Part shown: piece by piece, positions 1-5,731 of the stretch
Layout of the letters: each line of letters opens with the position of its first letter
How positions within the stretch are numbered: position 1 is the stretch's first letter
Assembly (NCBI GenBank): GCA_016302435.1
Contig: JAEDNQ010000032.1
Span: 1 to 16,815, forward strand
Origin: Bacteroidaceae bacterium
Lineage (GTDB): Bacteria; Bacteroidota; Bacteroidia; Bacteroidales; Bacteroidaceae
DNA length: 16,815 nucleotides
Reading direction: 5' to 3'
The notes under the pieces: generated by a model
Seen by the model: the letters and a program-made list of their open reading frames with translations, nothing else
Database searches by the model: none
Told to the model about the DNA's origin: nothing
Translations under genes and position numbers: made by a program

Positions 1-2
1 AG

Positions 3-47
3 AAGGAAGCGAAGGAGGAATATGGGCTTGATGACGGATGGGAATAG
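3..47 (+). CDS. 3' end of an unidentified protein gene, cut by the window edge
   Basis: Frame 3 reads KEAKEEYGLDDGWE and stops at TAG 45-47. The acidic, charged composition looks like a protein C-terminus, and a strong plus-strand terminator starts 15 bases after the stop, which supports a gene ending here. Frame 1 also stays open, to TAA 61-63, but its arginine-rich start is less protein-like and its stop runs into the terminator stem. Too little is left to name the product. Confidence 0.5.
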   Translation, partial: KEAKEEYGLDDGWE

Positions 48-61
48 GGTTGATATGCAAT

Positions 62-110
62 AAAGGCACGATTTCTATTTGATGGAAATCGTGCCTTTGT
101 GTTTTTTTTT
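62..110 (+). terminator. Strong intrinsic terminator
   Basis: A perfect 14-bp stem pairs AAAGGCACGATTTC (62-75) with GAAATCGTGCCTTT (85-98) around a 9-base loop, and a run of nine T follows at 102-110. The T run lies only on the plus-strand side, so it ends the gene entering from the left. It also separates that transcript from the minus-strand genes that converge on it. Confidence 0.93.
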
Positions 111-185
111 GACGTATGCGATTGACTGGTTTTCTATGTTTATGCGCCAATTTGTTTTTTGTGGGTCGTATGCGCTATTGCTTTT

Positions 186-740
186 TTACCTGTTTGGTTG
201 CTGGTTGCGTCTGTTGCCTCTGTCGGGTTGGAAACGGTTGAGGGCTTCCATCTGCCATTTGTTGAGGGCTATTCTCACGGCGAAGACTTTTTTCCAGGGC
301 ATTACGTTATGAAATTTCTTGTAGTATGTCTGTTCTATCTTTTTGACTTCTATGTCGGTGGAGATGGAGTTGTTGACGAGTCGCTCGAAGTCTTCTTCTG
401 TAAGTGATTGGTTTTTGCGTGAGCGGAAGAAGGCTTTGCGTTGTTTTTCCATGAGGGTATGCTGCTTCTGGTGCATCTCTCGCAGGAGTGGCTCAAACTT
501 TGTGGCTTCGTTTTCTGTGAGGCACGCTTCTTTGCTTACGAACTCTACGAGGGCTTTCATGTATAGCTCTGGCGAGAATGGTGCTCGCTGGTCGCCTCGT
601 GGCTTGTCTTGAGGCGTTCTCCATCCTTGTGGTGTTTGGGGGGCGCCGCCTGTGTGGTTGTTGGCTCGTGGCCATCCGCTTTGGGCGTAGGAGGAGAGGC
701 TGAGGGCGAGGGCGAGTATGAGTGGGATGAGTGGTTTCAT
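186..740 (-). CDS. Secreted Spy/CpxP-like helical periplasmic protein of an ECF sigma locus
   Basis: A 184-residue protein with a clear signal peptide (residues 1 to about 19, hydrophobic PLIPLILALALSLSS, then AQ), so probably periplasmic. A Pro/Gly/Arg-rich stretch follows (about 20-55), then an all-helical part with LTENEATKFEPLL near residue 75 and a later YYKKFHNVMPWKKV segment. That layout (LTxxEA, then a charged helix, then YYxKFxxVxPxKKV) is seen in Bacteroidetes relatives of the Spy/CpxP/LTxxQ family, small periplasmic proteins linked to envelope stress and often encoded after an ECF sigma factor. It is the third gene of the minus-strand set, 152 bases after the membrane partner. A chaperone or stress-sensor role is inferred from family and context; exact family membership is not certain. 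The tail is rich in R, N and Q. Confidence 0.75.
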   Translation of the reverse strand: MKPLIPLILALALSLSSYAQSGWPRANNHTGGAPQTPQGWRTPQDKPRGDQRAPFSPELYMKALVEFVSKEACLTENEATKFEPLLREMHQKQHTLMEKQRKAFFRSRKNQSLTEEDFERLVNNSISTDIEVKKIEQTYYKKFHNVMPWKKVFAVRIALNKWQMEALNRFQPDRGNRRNQQPNR

Positions 741-892
741 TGTGTCTTTGAGTTAGATAGTTGTTGTCTTGATATTGTTTTTGTTGAGTGGAGTGTGGGC
801 GTCTTGTTCTTCGAAGAGAGAACTCGCTACGTGGAGTGAGGGCGTTTTTTTTGCCTTTCCGGTAGAGGGTGTGAGAGAGGCGGAGTGGATGG

Positions 893-1282
893 TTACTCTT
901 CGGTGTCTCCTTCGAGGTAGTAGTACACGTCGAAGTTGTCAGCCATAGAGTATGTCATGAGTGCCTCGTTATATTCGTCGTCTGTGACGTACTCGTTGCT
1001 GGCTGTTGGCTGTGGCTCGGCAGTCTCCTTTGTGTCTATGAGGCGGATGGAGACTGTGGCGATGAGTATGAGTGAGGCTGCTATTGAGGCTCCTTTGAGC
1101 CACCATCTGATGGACTTGCGGCTCTCGTTGGCTATGGGGGCGAATGTTTCGTTTTTGTTGACAGACTCGTCGGGAATCTGCTCCATGATACGAGCTGTCA
1201 AGTTGTCGAAGTATTCGTCTGAGACCTTGAAGGGGTATGGTTTCTTGGTCTTGTCTGATATTCGGATGTCTTGTGTACTCAT
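893..1282 (-). CDS. Single-pass membrane protein, putative anti-sigma partner
   Basis: A 129-residue protein with one membrane segment at about residues 62-82 (WLKGASIAASLILIATVSI), a cytoplasmic N-terminal half and a short acidic periplasmic tail. The N-terminal half contains PFKVSDEYFDNLTARIMEQI (residues 17-36), close to the PFKVPxGYFxxLxxRIM motif common in small Bacteroidetes proteins encoded beside ECF sigma factors. It lies 102 bases after the sigma gene on the same strand, so an anti-sigma or sigma-tethering role is likely. It lacks the zinc-binding HxxxCxxC motif of ZAS anti-sigma factors, so direct sigma binding is inferred from position, not from a recognised domain. Confidence 0.72.
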   Translation of the reverse strand: MSTQDIRISDKTKKPYPFKVSDEYFDNLTARIMEQIPDESVNKNETFAPIANESRKSIRWWLKGASIAASLILIATVSIRLIDTKETAEPQPTASNEYVTDDEYNEALMTYSMADNFDVYYYLEGDTEE

Positions 1283-1384
1283 ATTGCTCTTGTGGTTTTG
1301 TTTGTTTTTGTTATCTGTATGACTGCCTTCAGGGCAGAAGGTTTAATGTGTGGTAGGATTTTTCTTTTGCTGTGTGTCAGCTTT

Positions 1385-1933
1385 TCATTCTTTTTGTTTG
1401 ATGAATTTTGTGATTTTTTCCACTGCTATGTGGTAAGAGGCTTTGAGGGCTCCTATGCTGGTGCCGACGAGGTTGGATATGTCTTCGTATTTTTGCTCTT
1501 CGAAGTATTTCATGCAGAAGACTTGGCGTTGTTTTGGCGGAAGTGTGGATATGGCCTGCATGAGTGTCTCCTGTGCTTGGTCGCCGTCGAAGTGGTCGTC
1601 GGCGATGAAGGATGTGGGAGTGAGGATGAAGTCTTCGTCGTCCAAGGAGTCGATGTTGCGTCTTTGTTTGATGTAGGTTATGGCTTCGTTTTGTGCTATG
1701 CGGTATAGCCATGTGTAGAGTGCTGATTCGCCTTTGAAGTGCTCGATGGCGTTCCATGCTTTGAGGAAGGTGTTTTGCAGCACGTCGTCTGTGTCATCGT
1801 GATTTTGGAGAATGTGGTGTATGTGCCAATATAGTCTGCGCGAATAGGCGTTGACCATGACTTCGAATGCCCGTCTGCGTGTGGACGGGTTTTTGAGTCG
1901 GAGGATGATGTCTTGTTCGTCTATTTTTGCCAT
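1385..1933 (-). CDS. RNA polymerase sigma factor, ECF subfamily
   Basis: A 182-residue ECF (group 4) sigma-70 factor with only regions 2 and 4. Region 2 spans about residues 22-92; it contains DDTDDVLQNTFLKAWNAIEHF (core binding and -10 recognition) and TWLYRIAQNEAITYIKQRR. A short acidic linker leads to region 4 (about 122-178) with LPPKQRQVFCMKYFEEQKYEDIS and the helix-turn-helix end GTSIGALKASYHIA, typical of Bacteroidetes ECF factors. It would direct RNA polymerase to a small regulon and is probably controlled by the membrane protein encoded next. The three genes are co-oriented, though the 100-150 base gaps allow extra internal promoters. I could not find a convincing housekeeping promoter upstream; the best -7-like match (2020-2027, minus) has one mismatch and no -33 box, so self-activation is possible. 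Confidence 0.92.
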   Translation of the reverse strand: MAKIDEQDIILRLKNPSTRRRAFEVMVNAYSRRLYWHIHHILQNHDDTDDVLQNTFLKAWNAIEHFKGESALYTWLYRIAQNEAITYIKQRRNIDSLDDEDFILTPTSFIADDHFDGDQAQETLMQAISTLPPKQRQVFCMKYFEEQKYEDISNLVGTSIGALKASYHIAVEKITKFIKQKE

Positions 1934-2061
1934 TGGTCGTTTGGATGGAGGTGTGTCGTTTTATGTTGGTCTGACTTTATTTGTGTGCTATGGTTTAATG
2001 GAGGTGCTGTTTGTTTTTGCAAAAATTGCGCTTTTGGAATGTTTGTTGGGAGGGGGATAAT

Positions 2062-2107
2062 AAGTGGAGGACTCGTGGTGGGGAAAACAACAAGTGGAAG
2101 ACTCGTG
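2062..2107. repeat. Two 16-bp direct repeats at 30-bp spacing
   Basis: AAGTGGAGGACTCGTG (2062-2077) and AAGTGGAAGACTCGTG (2092-2107) differ at one base, with starts 30 bases apart. An inverted, imperfect copy of the core follows at 2121-2132. The repeat is non-coding and lies just beyond the stop of the 2206-2559 gene. Confidence 0.75.
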
Positions 2108-2132
2108 CCTCTTGTAGCATGTCTTCCACCTG
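2085..2132 (-). terminator. Probable intrinsic terminator of the 2206-2559 gene
   Basis: Read on the minus strand, CAGGTGGAAGAC (2132-2121) pairs with GTCTTCCACTTG (2102-2091), 12 bp with one non-canonical pair, around an 18-base loop, followed by TTGTTTT. It lies about 75 bases after the stop. The loop is larger and the T run weaker than usual, so termination is likely but not certain. Confidence 0.5.
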
Positions 2133-2205
2133 TGTTGTCTTGTTTTGGCGCGTCGCATCTCTCCACGGTATGGTCTTTGCTCCTCGGAGCTGTCTTTGCT
2201 GTCCG

Positions 2206-2559
2206 TTAGGGCTGCATGATGAATTTGCGTGTCTTGTTGCCAACGCGGATGATGATGCACTTGCTGTTGAAATGTAGTGAGGCAAGGTTGACTGACTGTG
2301 CGTTGGTCTCGATGACTTGGGTGTGGAGCTTCTCGCCTGTGATGCTGTAGACTTCCATGACGAGGTCTTTGGCGTTGAGTATCTGCACGGTCTTGTTGCC
2401 TGCTATCTTTATCACAATCTCTTCTTTGTCCACCTTCTCAGGGCGTTCGTCCATGTTGGGTGTGGTGTATGTTGGTTCTTCGGCAGTAGCGTATGCTGGT
2501 GCGAGGAGCATGAGTGTGATAAGGACGGATTTGATTATGTTGTGTACAAGTGTTGTCAT
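2206..2559 (-). CDS. Small secreted protein resembling a stand-alone T9SS type A sorting domain
   Basis: A 117-residue protein with a signal peptide (1 to about 26, hydrophobic SVLITLMLLAPAYATA), a short acidic/Pro linker (27-46), and then a beta-rich end: IVIKIAGNKTVQIL, then VMEVYSITGEKLH, VNLASLHFNSKCIIIRV and GNKTRKFIM. This order matches the T9SS type A C-terminal sorting domain (VxVYxxxGxxV, then a turn, then GxYxVxV, then KxxK). In normal cargo the domain follows a large secreted enzyme; here almost nothing precedes it. The usual G-[VI]-Y before the last strands is replaced by KCIII. The gene stands alone, with its own promoter upstream and a hairpin downstream. The product could be a degenerate cargo or a small envelope protein. 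Secretion is well supported; the T9SS link is a pattern judgement. Confidence 0.7.
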   Translation of the reverse strand: MTTLVHNIIKSVLITLMLLAPAYATAEEPTYTTPNMDERPEKVDKEEIVIKIAGNKTVQILNAKDLVMEVYSITGEKLHTQVIETNAQSVNLASLHFNSKCIIIRVGNKTRKFIMQP

Positions 2560-2613
2560 AAGCTATAGGGTTATAGGGTATGTGTGTAATGTCGTTGATT
2601 GGTTTTTATTGTG

Positions 2614-2645
2614 CAAATGTAGGTTTTTTTTCTGTTTCTCCCAAA
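2614..2645 (-). promoter_or_regulatory. Bacteroidetes sigma-ABfr promoter for the 2206-2559 gene
   Basis: On the minus strand, TTTG (2645-2642) is followed by exactly 20 bases and then TACATTTG (2621-2614). This fits the Bacteroidetes housekeeping consensus (-33 TTTG, -7 TAnnTTTG) at both boxes. It gives a leader of about 50 bases to the ATG at 2559 and is the best promoter in the window. Confidence 0.85.
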
Positions 2646-2820
2646 TTTTTTTTGAGAAAAATGCAATATTTCTTTTCTAAGGCCGTTGTTTGGGGCTGAT
2701 TGGGGGTGTTATGATGGTGTTTTTGGCAGTTGGGTGTTTGTGTGTGGGAAACAATGGTGGGGAGACGGCAAGTGTGGGCGGCACGGGTCGATGAGTGCTT
2801 CATGTGTCTTTGGATGGGTG
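2646..2820. other. G/T-rich intergenic stretch with no gene seen
   Basis: This lies between the promoter of the 2206-2559 gene and the terminator of the PpiD-like gene, so it is probably barely transcribed. The whole gap between the genes is 377 bases (2560-2936). I see no RNA gene or repeat. Its top strand is strikingly G-rich: bases 2701-2760 hold 27 G and 2 C by hand count. Confidence 0.55.
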
Positions 2821-2858
2821 AAAAAGAAAGGAGGCGGCTCATTGCTGGCCGTCTCCTT
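2821..2858 (-). terminator. Intrinsic terminator of the PpiD-like gene
   Basis: On the minus strand AAGGAGACGGCC (2858-2847) pairs with AGCCGCCTCCTT (2839-2828), a 12-bp stem with two pairs that are non-canonical on this strand and a 7-base loop. TTCTTTTT follows. It lies about 80 bases after the stop codon. An AT dinucleotide run (about 2859-2872) lies just upstream of the stem. Confidence 0.82.
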
Positions 2859-2936
2859 ATATATATATATTAATAATGTGTAGGCTGAGTGTGTAAAGAG
2901 TGATTTACTCTTGCCTTGTTGGTTGCTGTTGTGGGT

Positions 2937-5087
2937 TTAGAAGAACTTGTATCTGTTGTCTTTTACGTCTGCCTTGAGGTAGAGAGCGTTGATGATGGCG
3001 TTGGATGCCATCTGGAAGTTGGTCTGAGCTGCGCTCTTCTGTTCTGCTACCTTGTCGAACTTCTCGGCTGTCTTCTTCTTGTCTACTACCTGAAGCATGT
3101 AGACTCCGTTGTTGCCCTTGACAGGACCGGCGAATGCGCCCTTGGCTGTCTTGGCTGTTACGGCTCCGATGATTGGCTCGGATGCCATTGTTGAAGAGAC
3201 GAATGTTGGCGTAGAGAATGAGACGTGCTTAACTGTGTCGATGACTGCATTCTTTATTTTGCTTGCTTCTGCTATGCTCTTTGCGCTCTTGGCTTGGTCG
3301 AGGAGTTTGGCTATCTTCTTGTCGTTCTTCACTTCTTCTGTGATGGACTCCTTGAGCTTGTCGAGTGAGCGGTAGCCCTTGGCGTTGATGCCTGTGAGGA
3401 CGGCGAGGAGGAGGTGGTCGTTGCTGCCGCACTCATAGAGCTGGGAGATGTCGCCTGCCTTAGCCTCGTCGAATGCCCACTTCACCACGTCGCGTGTGGC
3501 GCGGATGCCTGCTATGTTGTGGGAAGATGTGGAGATGTCGTTGATGGGGCGTACGGTATAGCCGCTCTTTGGTGCGTTGGCCTCTATGAGTTCGAGTGTT
3601 CTGTTTTCTGCCACGAAGGCTGAGAACTTGTTGAACTCGTTGTTGTAGGTCTCGTCGGAGAACTTGAGTTCCTTGACTACGGCTGCTACGTTGTACTTTG
3701 TGACAGGGTTGGCTGTCTTGTCTACCTGAAGGATGATGGTGTTGCCGTTGGTCAGTGTGAGTTTCTTGTTGCTGCCTGCTCCCATGCTGAAGAGGGCTGA
3801 GATGAAGCTGGCGTTGTCGGCATCGAGGCTGGCGTTCTCAAACTGTGAGGAGGCTATCCATGCTGAGTCGCCTGGCTGGCCGTATTTCTTAGCTATGTCT
3901 TTGAATGAGGCTCCTGAGCTGAGGGCTGTCATGATGCTGTCTGCCTTCTTGGCTATGTCGGCTTCGTCTTTGCCTATGACGCCTATCTGGCGGAAGAGCA
4001 CTGAGTCTGGCTGTGTGGTCTTGCCAAGGAGCTTGCATGTGAAGTATGTGTTGGTCATGGCGTCATACTTGGCGGGAGAGACAAAGCCTACGGCTGCGGA
4101 GTCGAGCAGGTTGGCTATCATTTCGGGGTAGGCTGCCTTTGTCTTGTAGATGTCGGCATAGTGGATGAGGGAGTTGGCCTGGCGTGCCACGTTGCCTGCT
4201 GCCGTGTTGGTAGAGGCTGTGATGAGCTTGCCCTCTGCGTCTTGCATATCGGCGAGTGCGGCTGACTTGTCCTTGTCGCTTGCCACTACCTGGATGTCGA
4301 CAATCTTGAGGTCGCGTGTCTCGACTACCTGCTGGTACTGCTCCTTGTCTTCGTTGTACTTGGCCTGGAGGTCTGCATCGCTTACCTGCACTTCGTCGTC
4401 CTTGACAGATGCTGCTGGAAGGGCTGCGAGGATGATGTCAGCCTCTTCAGTTCTGCCGTCGAAGTTCATCTGTGCCTCTACAGGATTGGAGAGGAAGCTC
4501 TGTGAGAGCAGGAACTGGAACTTCTGAGCGAGGAGCTGGTCGTGAATCTGGCGCTGGGCGAAGAGGTAGTAGCTGTGGATCTTCTCGTACTCGTCGGGGA
4601 TATGGTTGCCTGCTTTCTTTGCGTCCTGGTACGTCTTGAGGAATGCGCTTACCTGAGCGTAGTCGTAGCGTCCTGTCTGCTGATTCATGAAGATGGGCAC
4701 CTGAAGCATCTGGCTGAAGCCGCTTCTGATGACTTCTGATATTTCCTCTTCTGTGACGGCAAGGCCGATTTCTTCGCACTGGCTCTTGATGAGCTCTGAC
4801 TGCACGTATGTCTGCCATGCCTCGTCTTTGATGCGGTTGAGCTCTTCTTCGTTGAATGAGCTCTTTTGTGTGGCTACCTCGTAGTAGGTTTGGTAGTCTT
4901 CTACCAGTTTCTGATACTGCTGGATGTCGATGGTCTTGCCGTTGACTTCTCCAACTTGCATGCTGGAATTGCGGAAGAGGCTCTCAAGGCCTCTGAACAG
5001 GTCGCCGGCGACAAAGAGGAAGAGCGCCAGGGCGATGACGGAAACAAGGAGTACTCCTTTGCTTCTGATTTTTTGAATTGCTGCCAT
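2937..5087 (-). CDS. ppiD: PpiD/SurA-like periplasmic peptidyl-prolyl isomerase family protein
   Basis: A 716-residue inner-membrane-anchored periplasmic protein. Residues 1-9 are basic and cytoplasmic, one membrane helix spans about 10-30 (GVLLVSVIALALFLFVAG), and the rest is periplasmic. About 40-210 is a SurA/PpiD-type helical chaperone part. A parvulin-like domain sits at about 361-457, with ADSIMTALSSGASFKDIAKKYG and a later NTIILQVDKTA. A second helical part and a tail follow. Length and order match the roughly 710-residue Bacteroidetes members. The family helps newly exported and outer-membrane proteins fold. In the parvulin domain the usual histidine of the first strand (HIL-like) appears to be Q367 (LFRQIGV), so the isomerase may be inactive and the protein a chaperone. 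It is a single-gene unit with its own promoter candidate and terminator. The gene symbol is by family resemblance. Confidence 0.87.
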   Translation of the reverse strand: MAAIQKIRSKGVLLVSVIALALFLFVAGDLFRGLESLFRNSSMQVGEVNGKTIDIQQYQKLVEDYQTYYEVATQKSSFNEEELNRIKDEAWQTYVQSELIKSQCEEIGLAVTEEEISEVIRSGFSQMLQVPIFMNQQTGRYDYAQVSAFLKTYQDAKKAGNHIPDEYEKIHSYYLFAQRQIHDQLLAQKFQFLLSQSFLSNPVEAQMNFDGRTEEADIILAALPAASVKDDEVQVSDADLQAKYNEDKEQYQQVVETRDLKIVDIQVVASDKDKSAALADMQDAEGKLITASTNTAAGNVARQANSLIHYADIYKTKAAYPEMIANLLDSAAVGFVSPAKYDAMTNTYFTCKLLGKTTQPDSVLFRQIGVIGKDEADIAKKADSIMTALSSGASFKDIAKKYGQPGDSAWIASSQFENASLDADNASFISALFSMGAGSNKKLTLTNGNTIILQVDKTANPVTKYNVAAVVKELKFSDETYNNEFNKFSAFVAENRTLELIEANAPKSGYTVRPINDISTSSHNIAGIRATRDVVKWAFDEAKAGDISQLYECGSNDHLLLAVLTGINAKGYRSLDKLKESITEEVKNDKKIAKLLDQAKSAKSIAEASKIKNAVIDTVKHVSFSTPTFVSSTMASEPIIGAVTAKTAKGAFAGPVKGNNGVYMLQVVDKKKTAEKFDKVAEQKSAAQTNFQMASNAIINALYLKADVKDNRYKFF

Positions 5088-5224
5088 TTGTTTGTTGATG
5101 TTATTTAGTTATTATTTTTTTATATCTGCTTGTGTTTTTTTGGGTGAGCTCGCAAAATAGCTCTTGGTAAGGGGTGTGTCGGTAGTAAGGGCGTGATGAT
5201 TGTCCCTACTGACGCAAAAACATG

Positions 5225-5232
5225 CAAAATTA
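5225..5232 (-). promoter_or_regulatory. Candidate -7 box for the ppiD-like gene
   Basis: The minus strand reads TAATTTTG, a full match to the Bacteroidetes -7 consensus TAnnTTTG, followed by an A/C-rich leader of about 130 bases to the ATG. No clear TTTG is present at the -33 distance, so this is a half-supported promoter. Confidence 0.5.
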
Positions 5233-5682
5233 CAAAAAAATAATGGGATGGACATGATGTAGGTGATTTTTTTTTAGAAAAAATACTGCTTTTATATATT
5301 ATAATATGTATAAATGGCTAATATGTGGTGTTTTGAAAGCAGGCGAAGGCTATCGAGTGGTGTGTTTATCTGATGGACCGTGCTCAAGAATGTATAAGGG
5401 GGTGGATTAGTGTGGCAGCACGTGTTGTGGGTAGCGAAAGGAGGGCTTCGTGGCGTGTTGACAGATGCTAAGATAGCCCTTTTGCTGGTGTGTCGTACTC
5501 TTTGCCGAGGTGCGTTCTGAACTGGGCAGGGTGGGGGATATGTGCATGTTGGAGGGTAGGAAATGTATTTTGAAGGCTTCAAAATGACCCTTGTGCGTGT
5601 CAAATATGATATTATAGGACTAAAAGCAGGGGCTAAAGGTCAATTTTTTAAATAAAATAGGCGTCAAGTCGAAAGAAATCCG

Positions 5683-5690
5683 TACCTTTG
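5683..5690 (+). promoter_or_regulatory. Candidate -7 box for the glycogen operon
   Basis: TACCTTTG matches TAnnTTTG fully and lies 41 bases before the glycogen synthase ATG, giving a short leader. The -33 region carries no clear TTTG, which would fit a promoter that needs an activator. No inverted-repeat operator stands out beside it. Confidence 0.62.
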
Positions 5691-5731
5691 CATTCGATTA
5701 GATATTTTTGGGAAAATTTTACTTATAATCT

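Larger units (their letters stand above)
1934..2205. other. Intergenic region upstream of the sigma gene with a short repeat
   Basis: 272 bases with no believable gene. It holds the leader of the sigma factor gene, the direct repeat at 2062-2107 and the hairpin at 2091-2132 that probably ends the 2206-2559 transcript. Open frames here have low-complexity translations and no start context. Confidence 0.6.
5088..5731. other. 644-base divergent intergenic region
   Basis: This spacer separates the leftward ppiD-like gene from the rightward glycogen operon and has a -7 box near each end. It also holds an AT-rich perfect palindrome, ATATTATAATAT (5296-5307), and an imperfect hairpin at 5178-5213 (GTCGGTA against TACTGAC, plus GGG/CCC) that would lie at the 5' end of the ppiD transcript. 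About 5330-5600 is G-rich on the top strand (5341-5460: 49 G, 15 C by hand count). I see no believable gene, tRNA or known riboswitch. Confidence 0.6.

Noticed and set aside
111..185. TATGCG repeated three times between the first terminator and the Spy-like gene
   Set aside because: Copies are short, irregularly spaced and without structure; no function can be supported.
808..817. Palindrome TCTTCGAAGA between the membrane-partner and Spy-like genes
   Set aside because: A single 10-bp palindrome with no second site or nearby promoter box; likely chance.
5285..5315. Possible dif (XerCD) site in the AT-rich patch near the skew switch
   Set aside because: It has an AT-rich core and a partial resemblance to dif, but the XerD-side arm does not match TTATGTTAAAT-type arms without a gap. 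Not enough to call.
5292..5603. Open frame of 103 codons on minus in the divergent spacer
   Set aside because: The translation is Pro/Thr/His-rich with no domain, signal or believable start, and reflects the skewed base composition of the spacer.
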